Source of the DNA: Costus lasius
Taxonomy: Eukaryota; Streptophyta; Magnoliopsida; Zingiberales; Costaceae
Length of the DNA stretch: 64,000 bases
Direction of reading: 5' to 3'
Assembly (NCBI GenBank): GCA_027563935.2
Contig: CM050453.2
Span: 84,170,665-84,234,664, forward strand
Shown here: positions 10,677-21,646 of the stretch, piece after piece
Numbering within the stretch: position 1 is the first letter of the stretch
Layout: every line of letters starts with the position of its first letter
The notes under the pieces: generated by a model
Database searches by the model: none
What the model was told of the DNA's origin: nothing
What the model saw: the letters and a program-made list of their open reading frames with translations, nothing else
Made by a program: the position numbers and the translations under genes

Positions 10677-11235
10677 TCATGGCACGTCTGGTGGGTTAGA
10701 GGCATAAGAAAGGGCAAGTACTCGCCCCTTTCTTCTTCGCCTAAAATTAACACCTATGGAGATAAGCAATAATAATAATAGGTATACAGTATACAATGTC
10801 TTCAAATCATGCGAAATAAAAATGTTTGTAAGTTCAAAGTCTGTTCTTCCAAGACCCAGTAAATGCTCCTCGACAACCCCAATATGGAACATCCGCGCGC
10901 AACCAAAATAGGGGTCCGCCTCAAACATGTTATTTCGAATGGTCCGGTCCTCCTTCATCAATGTAGCACCTGCGTCCATATCAGGGCAAGGATGGGACGC
11001 AAGAAAATCCCACGTGGCCTCCAAACAATTCATAAGCGCAGGTACCCGTCTCCACGCTATAGCACGAGCCTGAAACAGAAAGATCTGGCATATCAACAGA
11101 AAGATAAAAGTCTAAAATAGTATCACAAAAGTGTAGAGATAGCTTCCCTGTCTTGACATCTATAACTGCCCCAGTGGTAGCTAGGAAAGGATGGCCCAAA
11201 ATGAGAGGTAGTCTTGAATTTTCTAACATATCCAA
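10677..11235 (-). pseudogene. A2 protease fragment joined to the extreme C-terminal pol tail
   Basis: Residues encoded from 11235 leftward include [17 protein letters not shown], the conserved block downstream of the gypsy protease active site. The active-site DLGAS motif itself is lost. Near 10700-10750 the tail RRKGRVLALS resembles the last residues of the integrase reading frame (H has KKGEVLALS near 40262). Between them no RT, RNase H or integrase core is seen, so a deletion joins protease to the end of pol. Confidence 0.65.
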
Positions 11236-11260
11236 AACTACAAAGTCAACAGGGAGCGAG

Positions 11261-12709
11261 GTGTACGGTTTCTATCGAAGTAGTAAAATATCATCCCAAG
11301 GGAGCGAGGTGTCAAGTACCAACTTTTAGTGTCATTGAAAGCTAGATAATCAAAAATAGCAATTAAAGAATCACACGAAATCCAATTTATCGAACCTAAG
11401 AATCAACGACTTTAAGAGAAAATTGCAGTTTAAGAAGTGTTCGGAACTTCAGGTTTTACCACGTTGAATGCTTTATATGTAAATCAATGAATCAAAACGA
11501 ATTAGAAAATGGATCTCCTTCTCTCAAAGCGCAATCCGACAGTAAATAACTTAAGGCGATCACTCCTAGGGTACGGATTACCTTCTCTTGAAGCATAATC
11601 TGGTGTTTAACTTAAGCTAATCTCCTACTCTCATAGTAAAACTAACTTAAGAGACTCATTAGGCTCTATGAAAGACCGTAAATCCTTGAGTGACGTTGAA
11701 CGACTCTCGTAATTCAAGTCACAAGTTTAAATGAGAACGTTCGAGTATTACGATTCACCTCTCAGTTCATCTCGTAACACTTAACACATACAAACGTTTG
11801 GCCACAACAATCATACGCAATAAGCACAACTCATTTAAATAAGTCAAATTACTTAAAATAACACTGAGATTCATAAAAAAGAGTTTTACATGAGAAGAAT
11901 TGTTCAACGGGCTACGCCCGAGTCCCGAACTAGGGTTTTACGCTAAGAAATACATCATTCAACAATGAAAACCCAAGAAAATATATTCTAAAGGAAGGGA
12001 ATTTACAATACAAGGGTAGGAGACAATAGATCCTTGGTCTTCTCTCGATAGCCCCAAAGAATCTGGATCAAACGAACCCTCGAAAGCAAATTTTGCCCCA
12101 CTTTCGCCCTAGTCCACGCCTCTGAAACGTTCAATCCTGAAAACCACTCCAAAAATCCTATTTTATGGATCTATCTCTTCCTTCAGAAGTTAGGAAGTTT
12201 CCCTCCAAATTTCAGAAAATTCCGACTTCAGAATCATCGAAATCGGGCGAAAAACCGTCAAAAGGTCGAATCTGGCTGAAGCTGTCACGGCCGTGATGGC
12301 TATCACGGCTAGGCCGTGATTAGTTCGTCAGTCTGCGAGTAAGTCATCATGGCCGTGATGGGAGCAAGGGTAGGCCGTGTCTGGCTCACAGATTGCTGCA
12401 GAGTTCTGCCGAGATGATCATGGCCGTGACGGTGAACATGGCCTGCCCGTGTTCTGTGCAGAAAGGTCCGATTTGCCTCAAATTTGACCTGTGACCTCCT
12501 AGCACTGTGAGGAATCTTCTCGTAACATCAAATCATCAAAATCTTCATGAAAATATGGTAAAATAACCTACATTTCATAAATAATATGAAAAATAGTGAA
12601 GATTCTGTACTTAACGAGAAAAGATACTAAATTCAGATACAAAACAAGACAAAAGCCTGAAATAATCATATGAATGGTACTTTAAATTATATAAAAATAA
12701 CACTCATCA
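11261..12709 (-). repeat. 5' LTR of A2, inner edge deleted
   Basis: Homologous to 7542-9005 from GTGTACGGTTTC onward, but lacking the first 15 or so bases (TGATAGGCC..). In their place is GGGAGCGAG, and GGGAGCGAGGTGT also occurs 51 bp further on inside this LTR. That duplication marks an aberrant junction. No primer-binding site is present. A palindromic array lies at 12284-12458, and CATAAAATAGG (minus, near 12158-12170) could be a TATA box. Confidence 0.8.
12284..12458 (-). repeat. LTR array of ATCACGG..CCGTGAT palindromes (A2, right LTR)
   Basis: Same units as 8580-8752 with scattered substitutions, for example ATCACGGCTAGGCCGTGAT and GATCATGGCCGTGAC. Confidence 0.8.
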
Positions 12710-12981
12710 GTTCACCTGGCCGTATTCTTTTAAAGTAGCTCCGATTGAGCCCAAATTTGATGTGTAGCTTTGTCTTCACGTAGGGAATCACCCTATAACC
12801 TCAGAATCTTCAAAAGACTTCAAAATTGGGCGATTTTACTTAAAGTTTCACAAAAATAAGAAAAAATAAGGATTCCGAAGCAATCGAGTAAATAAGGTTG
12901 AAAATTATGTAAAAGTACTAGAATATGCCTTGTTTTGAGATAAAACAATATCAGAAAATACTACCAAAATACAAGGCATCA
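12710..12981 (-). repeat. Inner part of H 3' LTR
   Basis: Resumes the hairpin unit broken by A2 (GTTCACCTGGCCG) and ends ..AAGGCATCA at 12981, directly before a polypurine tract. It has no coding capacity. Confidence 0.75.
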
Positions 12982-12996
12982 AATACCCCCAGACTT
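12982..12996 (-). other. Polypurine tract of H
   Basis: The minus strand reads AAGTCTGGGGGTATT immediately before the LTR edge at 12981. This is the usual place for the plus-strand primer. Confidence 0.7.
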
Positions 12997-14060
12997 AAAT
13001 CTTTGCTTGTTCTCAAGCAAATAAATAAGATGAAATACATGATAGGCATGAGAGTAATTATTCATGTTGAAGCATGTATACAAATTAGAAAAATATCTAT
13101 TAGCAATCCAAGATCTAGTTAGAAGAAATCAAAAGATTGTGTGTTTCAAGCGTTCAGCAGTTTGATCCCACAATTTCTAGAAGTCAAATAACTCAGCCAG
13201 TAATAAACATAGAATTCATTCAAGCTTACACAATACTCATGCTATTCCAATTCATCCAAATCCAATTGTTGGGATTAACTCAAATGTATTAATTAGGATA
13301 TGATACACTAATTATTACATTAGACTTCAACTCATATCCTTAGGTACCACTGCCAATTTTTCGCAGTGCCAAGTAGAGGAGTCTCTCTTTAGATTTCAAC
13401 TCGTGTCCTTAGATACCACTGCCAATTTTTTGCAATGCCAAGTAGAGGAATCTAAGATTTTTTTTTTTGTTGAAATATTCTTCTATTTCTAAACAAATGT
13501 AGTGTCTTCCCAATAATAGAAAGGAATTTAAAGAACGAATAAGTAGATATGCATCTTAATATGAATCACATGTAAATTATGAGCTTAAATTAATCGAACA
13601 ATCATAAAAATATTCGACCCACTAATGAACGACCTAAAACAATCCAAATTAGAAGATTTCAAAATCATAGAACATATGAACATGATCATAGAATATTTCT
13701 AACAAGGTCATGCATTCAATAAGTCCTGATTACTCCTAACCGAGCATGTATTCAACGATAGAAATTAGGCTTAGCTACCACAGGATCAAAATTAACATAC
13801 CCAAACATAATAGACCAATGACCACAACATAATAACTAGAGGTGAGATTCATACGTCAATAGAAGGATTATAGCAGAACACCTAGATAAAACATAGCACT
13901 AAGTCCAAACATGACATACGCAACAGTCAGGGGGGCCTGAAGATGTGGACCAGGCCCCCAAATAGTGGCATATAGATACAACGCCAAAATGTCAAGGTCA
14001 AGTAGCAAAAATGGAAATTGCAGCAAGTCAGATAACTATATGACAACAAAAGACGGTAAA
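12997..14060 (-). other. 3' untranslated region of H with hairpin repeats at 13339-13444
   Basis: AT-rich, stop-dense DNA between ORF2 and the polypurine tract. At 13339-13444 two copies of GGTACCACTGCC (the second GATACCACTGCC) ... GCAGTGCCAAGTAGAGGA repeat about 70 bp apart. No gene is seen. Confidence 0.65.
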
Positions 14061-14203
14061 CTAGAATAGAGACAGCTCACCCACTCTAAATATCGCATAG
14101 TCCTCTATACGTAATCGTGTATGTGAGAGGAGTAGGTGGAAGACTGGGACTCCGAGGAAGCTACCTCCTCTTGCGCGATTAGAGCCAGAATCCCGAGAGC
14201 TCT
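14061..14203 (-). pseudogene. H ORF2, C-terminal piece
   Basis: Open in the frame that continues from the piece at 23337-23740 once T1 and one copy of GCTCT are removed. It contains an Arg/Ser/Gly-rich stretch and ends at a stop at 14061. Sequence conservation with other ORF2 tails is low, so the exact natural end is uncertain. Confidence 0.55.
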
Positions 14204-15888
14204 TGTTGGGGTATGCCCTTAAGGCTAATGTTTGAGGCCTATGGGAATGTAACAAGTATCATGTAATAAACTCTATGTGTTTATAAAGGCATGGTTGTTA
14301 TTCAGTTAGCTACATTGTCTGCTGCAATATATGTTCTTCTGAATAATGTCTCAAAGCTGTTCAGCTGGGCTGACATGCTATTATGTCCTTAGTCGATATA
14401 TCTTGGTAAACATGAGACAGCCTCGATATGGTTAAGACTAATATGTGTTCTAATCTTATAGGATGCTTCGAGCATGGAATAAGATGTAGACTCATGGGTA
14501 CATGGGATGTACTGGACAGACCCTACTAGGATGTTCAATTGTTTGTCACAATGTGAATATTCCTTGATTAAGACAAGTGGCACATTTCCTCTGACTTGAG
14601 ATCACTTGTGTTTTCTAAATGATGATTGTCATTGTTTTGAGGTAGTTCAATATCATTTGAAACATAATGATTATAGACTATCTTGGATGGTGAGCTTGAA
14701 TCAGGTTAGAGCACTAGTGATAGACAAAGGATTGCCGTCTCCTTGTTTAAGGAGTGTGATGTTCTAAAGGGGCCCCCTGGATGAGATGATTGAGAGAGTG
14801 TATGGCCATACCCAGGTGACAGTGCTCATCTGTTCTAATCATGCTCATCATATTGGAGTTACGAGCTTGACAGGCTTGTCCAATAAGAACATCCAGTGGC
14901 AAAGGAAATATGTATGCTTTGTGAATTGATTCACACTTGTGCTGTTTTTGGGTGAAGTCTTGGAAGACTCTTTCCTTGATATCGGGAGACAGTGATGTGT
15001 TGCTAGATACCCCTCACTGGTTGTGATAATGTAAATTATCGTTACCGATGTTTTAAGGAAACCCTCAGGGTCGCACAATTGATGATATGGCTTACTTAAG
15101 TCAGATCGTGTGGACTGAATTGTTTCGGGTTCAGTTTAAAGGGATTTAATCTCTGATTGTGAGTGAGATCTGGTCTGATCATGTTTGATTGATTAGGGCT
15201 TGAGATCGGTAAGCTTCGATCGAGAGAAGAGATGCTAGATCGGTCAGATCAGGAGCATCATAGAGATCAACGGCTAGATCTGGAACCTTAGGGTTTTAAT
15301 ATGATCTAGGCCATGTCGTTTGGTTTATTTGGTAATTGAACCAAAATTAAATTAAACCAAAATGGTTCAAGCATTGGCGACAAGTTCACTTGGCGTGAAC
15401 ATGTTGGGCGGTTAGTGGTGCTATTTTTAGCAACCATGATCTCCACTTGGAGACACTCACGTTCGAAAGAGAGTGCTCTCTCTATTCTCGCCACTTGAAC
15501 GCATTCCTCTTGGTTTTTCCGTGGGTGACGACGCCTTGGATTTGGAGGAGAAATCGGCAAAGAAAAGATCTCTTCATCCCTTTGTCATTTTCGATCAAAG
15601 ACTTCTTTGGATCTTGCTAGCACAAGGATCGCAAAGAGGAGTAGGCGACATCAACTGTGTGCGTCACCTCTGGAGAAGATCTGCTTTGATCTTTGCTTCC
15701 TAGGCGCCATTCGAAATGGCTATGGTATGAGTTTTATCTCTTACATGCAATCGTTTCCATTTGGTTGATCATATCACATGAACCGATTCTTGAAACCCTA
15801 ATCCGCTGCCCAAAAATTTTATGCGCCACTCCCTAGGGTTTTCGCTCCCCCTAGAAGGGGACCTCCCTTAGTTTAAGGGGTACTTTCA
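14204..15888 (+). repeat. 5' LTR of T1
   Basis: Starts TGTTGGGGTATGCCC and ends GTACTTTCA, 1685 bp, followed by AT and the primer-binding site. TATAAAGG near 14282 is only about 78 bp from the start and is a weak promoter candidate. Short open frames inside are not credible genes. Confidence 0.95.
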
Positions 15889-15890
15889 AT

Positions 15891-15902
15891 TGGTATCAGA
15901 GC
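15891..15902 (+). other. Primer-binding site of T1, initiator tRNA-Met
   Basis: TGGTATCAGAGC, 2 bp after the LTR. This is the standard plant copia primer site. Confidence 0.95.
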
Positions 15903-17744
15903 CTGATGTTTCATGCTTGTTTATGATTGCCATGATATGTCATATGATCCATGTATGCGCATTATAATAGATCTATAGGTTACATGCGATTATCTAAGTT
16001 GGCGAAAATTCATGATTTGTATAGATGTTATTTTCTCCATTGCGCATGTTGTTGTTGGCGCATGTTTTTGTAAGTTTTTCTAAAACCTTGATCACATGCG
16101 CGTTTCACCTTAGATCTAATGCTCCTACATTAAACCCTTAGATGGGTTATTAGGGTTGAAGTCACCCCCTAGGTTAGATCCAAACATGTCTGATCAGACT
16201 ATCTGACAGCCTGAATGGGTCGACCAGTTAGCACCTTGGCGCATGCCTGTGGTGGCTATAGGTCGACTGCAGACAGGTGTGTAGCGATGTCTGATTGAGA
16301 CAACTGATGAACGCACCTGAGTTAGGCCCGGGGTCACGCCCGCTTGCCAGACCTCAGTGTGGTCGTTCAGCCTTCGTGCATGCATGGTTGACCTTTTGGT
16401 CGACTCAAGTCAGTTAGGACTTGGTGCATGCTAGGGCAGTGGATCTGACTAGGTTGGATGAGTGGATCCCTAGTAATGGACCATTGTAAGGTTGTGGGGC
16501 AAATGAGGAAAAATTAAAAAAAAAAAAAAGATCGATCCCAAGGGGTTTTTTTTAAAAAATTTATTTTTCCTGACTGGATCACATGATGGTTGTTGCATCT
16601 GCTTGTTTATTTAGTCTTATGTGGGCTGCCCGTTTTTAATGTGTGCTGTGCTGGGGCCTGCGTGCCTGGATTATATGTTGTAAATTAATTTTCTTTATGT
16701 GATCTGCGTATCACAATTTTAATTAATTTATAATGTGAAAGTGACCTGCGTGTCACTCTTGTCTAGATAGTTAAATTTGTAATTTAATTAGACAAGAGCA
16801 CAATGCACACTTGGCAGAAGCGCATGCAGCAGTGGCTGGACCAGGTGGGAGGTCTAGGGTTCGACCCTAGGACCAGGCGCAAATTCCTGGTGGGCGCACC
16901 AGAGCTGCAGTTGGCGCTTGGGCCCAGGTTTGGGCCAGATGAGCAGCTAAAGACCCATAAAGAGCAAGTGTAGACTTAAGTTAGGTTAAGGTCTCACTAG
17001 GGCTATGGGCTTTTACCACAAAAGACACATGCTTTCTTTTATTGCTTTATATTAGAATTGCATGAGTAAATTTATCTTCTGCTATCACCATAGGAATTGC
17101 ATGATAGGCAAGAAGATAAAAGACCGTTAAAATCCAACGATTAAATATCAAGCTCGTAAGCCTTCTGACGCGAAACCTCACTGTTCTGATTATCGTTGGA
17201 GCCGTGTTGTACCCACTCAGTGGGCACGTCCATCTATCTTCAGACGGTGCGGGATTACACCTGTGTGTTACAGAGCAGGGATTTATCCCTTCTCGTTGCT
17301 CAGCATAGCACATGGTGGTCCAGGGAGTAGGTCGGGTCAGCTTGACCGTGTAGGCTACATATGTGGCGCATATGGTAGCACATGGAGGCAGCCATCTGTG
17401 GGGTCAGAGATTGTGTTGTACCAACTCAGTTGGCACAGTCTGCTGGACTGCCCAGATGAAGGGGAATCGCACGGGTTGGCGATCGGCAGGGACTGCCTAC
17501 CAGAAACTAGTGCTTGTACTCTCTGTGCATCTTATCTCGCCTGAGCGGGACGCGGAGACCAAGTATGAAATCTGGATCCCATCTCACTAAAAGAGTTCTA
17601 CTCTTTCGGGCTGTTTTGCTGGATTTTTCACGCCTGATAAAATAGTGAGAAAAAGAATCTTTCTTAAGTCCTGATTGATTCTTATACATTGATACTGACC
17701 TTGCTGTTCTTGCATTGTTGTAGATACCTGCAGCAACGAACACC
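15903..17744 (+). other. Long untranslated leader of T1
   Basis: About 1.84 kb between primer site and gag ATG, conserved in T2 and T3. It carries two related hairpins, CCCACTCAGTGGG (17212-17224) and CCAACTCAGTTGG (17421-17433), whose stems differ by a compensated pair. Just before the ATG, TTGCATTGTTGTAG (ends 17723) looks like a plant 3' splice site. It probably includes packaging or dimerisation signals. No long frame is convincing. Confidence 0.7.
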
Positions 17745-20700
17745 ATGAACTTCAATGTGCGATCCCTACTGGAAAGAGAGAAGTTTGCTGGGCCGAACTT
17801 CTCTGACTGGTTTGGACACCTTAAGATCGTTCTTAAGGCAGAGAGGAAACTGTATGTCCTCGAGACGGCGATACCGCCGCAGCCCGCTCCGAACGCCGCA
17901 AGGGCGGTTCGGGAAGCCTATGAAAAGCACGTCAATGATAGCATTGATGTCGCTTGCCTGATGTTAGCGTCTATGACGCCACCGCTGCAGCGTCAGCATG
18001 AGGACATGTCGGCTAGAGACATGATTACAAACCTCAAGATGTTGTATGCTGCACAGGCGAGGACTGAACGCTATAATTTGACGAAGCTCTTCTTTCAGAG
18101 CAAACTGGCTGAAGGGAGCCCAGTGGGAGCTCACGTGCTCAAGATGATTGGGCACAAGGAGGCTCTAGAGAAACTGGGGCATACCATCAACCAGGAGCTT
18201 GCTGTGGACATTATTCTGCAGTCTCTCCCGCCATCATTCGACGCGTTCATTATTAATTTTAATATGAACAAAATCGATTGTACTCCGGCAGAGCTGCTGA
18301 ATATGCTCTTGACCACTGAGGAAACTCTGAAGGGTAAGCCTTCAACCTCTGTCTTGATGGTTCCTTCCAGGAACAAGAAGAAGGGGAAGAAGGGCAAGGC
18401 CCCGGTCAAGAATTACAGCAAGGCTCTGAAGCAGAAGGTGAAGCGGTCTAAGGAATACAGGTGTTTCCACTGTGGCCAGCTGGGTCACTGGAAAAAGGAC
18501 TGTAAAGCGCTCCAAGGAGATAAGAGGGGAAGCTTTGCTTCTGGCTCAGGTATATTCGTGACTGAGGTCATGTATTCTTCTTCTGTATCATGGGTGTTGG
18601 ACACTGCATGTGGAGTTCACATTTGTTCAAATGTGCAGGAACTCAAGAGAAGAAGGCAGGTGGGACAGCATGAGGTGGACCTACGCGTTGGAAACGGGGC
18701 ACGGGTTGCTGCTGTTGCTGTAGGAGACTACTTCATTACTTTACCATCTGGAATTGTATTGGAACTAAACAGTTGTTATTTTGTTCCCAGTATAACTAAA
18801 AATATTATCTCCATTCCTGCTCTTGTCAGGAAGGGGTTTTCCTTTGAATGCAATATTTCAAAGTGTGTTTTGTCATATGATAATATTGTTTATGCAACTG
18901 GTTCAATTAATAATGGGTTATTCATGTTGGACATGGAAAGTTCTATACAGAATGTTGATATTAAGAAAGCCAAGTATGCTGATGACAGCACCTTGCTATG
19001 GCATAGTCGTTTAGGCCATATTAACGAGAAACGCATTAAGCGGTTGCATGATCATGGACTGCTGGGATCATTCTCCTATAAGGAGATTGATACATGCAAA
19101 GCTTGTTTGATGGGTAAAATGACGAAGTCACCTTTTCCTAATAAAGGTCAAAGGGCTTCAGGTTTACTTGACCTCATACACAGTGATGTGTGTGGGCCAT
19201 TTAGTAAACATGCCAGAGGTGGCTATCAGTACTTCATTACATTTACTGATGATTTCAGTAGATATGGGTATGTCTATCTGATGAGACATAAGAGTGAATC
19301 TTTTGACAAGTTCAAAGAGTTCAAGAATGAAGTACAAAATCAGCTAGGCCGTAATATCAAGGCACTTCGCTCAGATCGAGGTGGTGAATACCTAAGTCAT
19401 GCATTTACTGACTATCTAAAGGAGTGTGGGATTATCTCACAGCTCACTCCACCAGGAACACCGCAATGGAATGGTGTGTCCGAGAGGAGAAATAGAACGT
19501 TACTTGATATGGTTCGTTCTATGATGAGTCAGGCTACTCTTCCATACTCCTTTTGGGGTTTTGCGCTGGAAACAGCTGCAAAGGTACTAAACCGAGTGCC
19601 ATCCAAGGCAGTTTCAAAGACGCCATATGAGTTATGGTATGGGAAACAGCCGAGCTTGACATTTATCAGGATCTGGGGTTGCGAGGCTTATGTTAAAAAG
19701 CTCGCCTCTGGGAAACTAGAGAGCAGATCTGACAAATGTATCTTTGTCGGTTACCCTAAGGAAACTAAGGGTTATTATTTCTTCGATCCCAATGAGAACA
19801 AGGTTTTTGTTGCTCGGACGGCCATATTTCTTGAGAAGGAGTTTCTTCTGCAAGAGGCCAGTGGGAGAGAAATAAAGCTGGATGAGAATCCAGAAGAAGG
19901 ACAAAGTGATCAAGCACAGTTGGATGAGCCTGAGCCGGTAGAACAGGTTATTGAACAACCTGAGGCTCAGACATCACGGGAACCGCGAAGATCGGGTAGG
20001 ATTCGTCGACAGCCTGAGCGCTATGACGGAGTCTACATCATTGACAATGATGAACCCCTTACTTATGCGGATGCGGTCAGTGGACCAGAGTCAGCGAGAT
20101 GGCTTGAGGCTATGCGCGCCGAGATGGACTCCATGTCAGATAACCAAGTCTGGGATTTGGTTGATCCGCCTCCGGGAGTTATCCCTATAGGCTGTAAATG
20201 GATCTTCAAGAAGAAGATTGACATGGATGGTAACGTAGTTACCTATAAAGGCAGGCTAGTTGCGAAAGGTTTCAAACAAATCTACGGGATAGATTATGAT
20301 GAAACTTTCTCATCTGTAGCCATGTTTAAGTCTATTCGGATTCTTTTCGCGATAGCTGCATATTATGATTATGAGATTTGGCAGATGGATGTGAAAACAG
20401 CTTTCCTTAATGGAAATCTGGATGAGGATGTGTATATGACACAACCAGAAGGTTTCACTAATCCAGCAGATCGTCATAAAATATGCAAGTTAAAGAAGTC
20501 CATTTATGGACTTAAACAAGCATCAAGAAGCTGGAATATTCGTTTTGATGAATCAGTTACTGAATTTGGTTTCATCAAGAACGAGGATGACCCGTGTGTA
20601 TATAAGAGGTTTAGTGGGAGCGTGATTACTTTCCTAGTCCTCTACGTCGATGATATCTTGATCATTGGAAATGACATTCCTGAAATGCATGCTGTGAAGG

Positions 20701-21626
20701 CATGGCTGAGGAAATGTTTCCAGATGAAAGATCTAGGAGAAGCAGCCTATGTGTTAGGTGTGAAGATCTACAGGGATAGATCTAAGAGGCTTCTCGGGCT
20801 GTGCCAGAGTACTTACATCGATAAGGTCCTGGAGAGATTTCACTTAGAGAATTCTAAGCGAGGATATCTTCCAGTCAGACATGGTCTGAATCTTTCTAAG
20901 AGTCAGTGTCCACAAACACAGACTGAGAAAGATGAAATGAACAATACGCCTTATGCTTCGGCTATTGGTTCTATAATGTATGCGATGTTGTGTACTCGCC
21001 CAGACGTTGCTTACGGGTTAAGCGTAACCAGTCGTTACCAGAGTAATCCAGGTATGGCGCACTGGATTGCAGTCAAGAACATTTTAAAATATCTGCGGAG
21101 GACCAAAGATATGTTCTTGATATATGGTGGTCAGGAAGAACTCAGTATTGAAGGATATACTGACGCTTCGTTCCAGTCTGACCAGGATGATTTCCGATCG
21201 CAATCAGGCTATGTTTTTAGCTTGAATGGAGGTGCAGTGGTGTGGAAAAGTTTCAAACAGTCAACTGTTGCTGATTCCACAACAGAAGCCGAGTATGTTG
21301 CAGCCTCGGAAGCATCCAAGGAGGCAGTGTGGATTCGTAAGTTCGTGAGAGAACTTGGTGTCGTTCCTTCGTGTGCAGATCCTTTGGTTATCTTCTGTGA
21401 TAACACTGGAGCAATTGCACAGGCAAAGGAACCACGGTCGCACCAGAAGTCCAAGCACATACAGAGACGGTTTCATTTGATCAGGGAGATCATAGATCGT
21501 GGCGAGATCAAAGTATGCAAGGTTCATACAGATGACAATCTGGCAGACCCGCTTACCAAGCCTCTGGCGCAGCAGAAGCATGAGAAGCACTGTAATAATA
21601 TGGGTTTGAGATTTCTCAACCATTAG
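17745..21626 (+). CDS. T1 gag-pol polyprotein (copia type)
   Basis: 1293 residues, no stop or shift. Gag occupies about 1-235. The CCHC knuckle CFHCGQLGHWKKDC is C240, C243, H248, C253. The protease active site is D286-T-A (DTG or DSG is more usual). The HHCC zinc region of integrase lies near 415-460 and its catalytic triad is D481, D544, E580, so the last spacing is DD35E. RT carries YVDD at 967-970. RNase H starts with D1140 (GYTDAS) and includes STTEAEY. The C terminus reads DDNLADPLTKPL..LRFLNH. It provides all enzymes for reverse transcription in a virus-like particle and for integration. One change against T2 and T3 is S for P in DETFSSVAMF. Confidence 0.95.
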   Translation: MNFNVRSLLEREKFAGPNFSDWFGHLKIVLKAERKLYVLETAIPPQPAPNAARAVREAYEKHVNDSIDVACLMLASMTPPLQRQHEDMSARDMITNLKMLYAAQARTERYNLTKLFFQSKLAEGSPVGAHVLKMIGHKEALEKLGHTINQELAVDIILQSLPPSFDAFIINFNMNKIDCTPAELLNMLLTTEETLKGKPSTSVLMVPSRNKKKGKKGKAPVKNYSKALKQKVKRSKEYRCFHCGQLGHWKKDCKALQGDKRGSFASGSGIFVTEVMYSSSVSWVLDTACGVHICSNVQELKRRRQVGQHEVDLRVGNGARVAAVAVGDYFITLPSGIVLELNSCYFVPSITKNIISIPALVRKGFSFECNISKCVLSYDNIVYATGSINNGLFMLDMESSIQNVDIKKAKYADDSTLLWHSRLGHINEKRIKRLHDHGLLGSFSYKEIDTCKACLMGKMTKSPFPNKGQRASGLLDLIHSDVCGPFSKHARGGYQYFITFTDDFSRYGYVYLMRHKSESFDKFKEFKNEVQNQLGRNIKALRSDRGGEYLSHAFTDYLKECGIISQLTPPGTPQWNGVSERRNRTLLDMVRSMMSQATLPYSFWGFALETAAKVLNRVPSKAVSKTPYELWYGKQPSLTFIRIWGCEAYVKKLASGKLESRSDKCIFVGYPKETKGYYFFDPNENKVFVARTAIFLEKEFLLQEASGREIKLDENPEEGQSDQAQLDEPEPVEQVIEQPEAQTSREPRRSGRIRRQPERYDGVYIIDNDEPLTYADAVSGPESARWLEAMRAEMDSMSDNQVWDLVDPPPGVIPIGCKWIFKKKIDMDGNVVTYKGRLVAKGFKQIYGIDYDETFSSVAMFKSIRILFAIAAYYDYEIWQMDVKTAFLNGNLDEDVYMTQPEGFTNPADRHKICKLKKSIYGLKQASRSWNIRFDESVTEFGFIKNEDDPCVYKRFSGSVITFLVLYVDDILIIGNDIPEMHAVKAWLRKCFQMKDLGEAAYVLGVKIYRDRSKRLLGLCQSTYIDKVLERFHLENSKRGYLPVRHGLNLSKSQCPQTQTEKDEMNNTPYASAIGSIMYAMLCTRPDVAYGLSVTSRYQSNPGMAHWIAVKNILKYLRRTKDMFLIYGGQEELSIEGYTDASFQSDQDDFRSQSGYVFSLNGGAVVWKSFKQSTVADSTTEAEYVAASEASKEAVWIRKFVRELGVVPSCADPLVIFCDNTGAIAQAKEPRSHQKSKHIQRRFHLIREIIDRGEIKVCKVHTDDNLADPLTKPLAQQKHEKHCNNMGLRFLNH

Positions 21627-21634
21627 ATTAAGTG

Positions 21635-21646
21635 CAAGTGGGAGAT
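21635..21646 (+). other. Polypurine tract of T1
   Basis: CAAGTGGGAGAT directly precedes the 3' LTR and is identical in T2 and T3. Confidence 0.85.

Larger units (their letters stand above)
7542..12709 (-). mobile_element. A2: internally deleted gypsy element with both LTRs, TSD GTTCA
   Basis: Flanked by GTTCA at 7537-7541 and 12710-12714. It has two related LTRs (7542-9005 and 11261-12709), a 3' untranslated part, a palindromic spacer, the CTTGGG-type hairpin motif and a protease fragment. RT, RNase H and integrase are absent. The right LTR abuts protease coding directly, so gag, the primer-binding site and the inner edge of that LTR are gone. The LTRs differ by what looks like a few percent, much more than the copia pairs here. 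A2 is a dead derivative. Confidence 0.85.

Noticed and set aside
17047..17590. Open frames of 75-93 codons in the T1 leader
   Set aside because: T2 and T3 do not keep the frames consistently, and conservation fits RNA structure better than coding.
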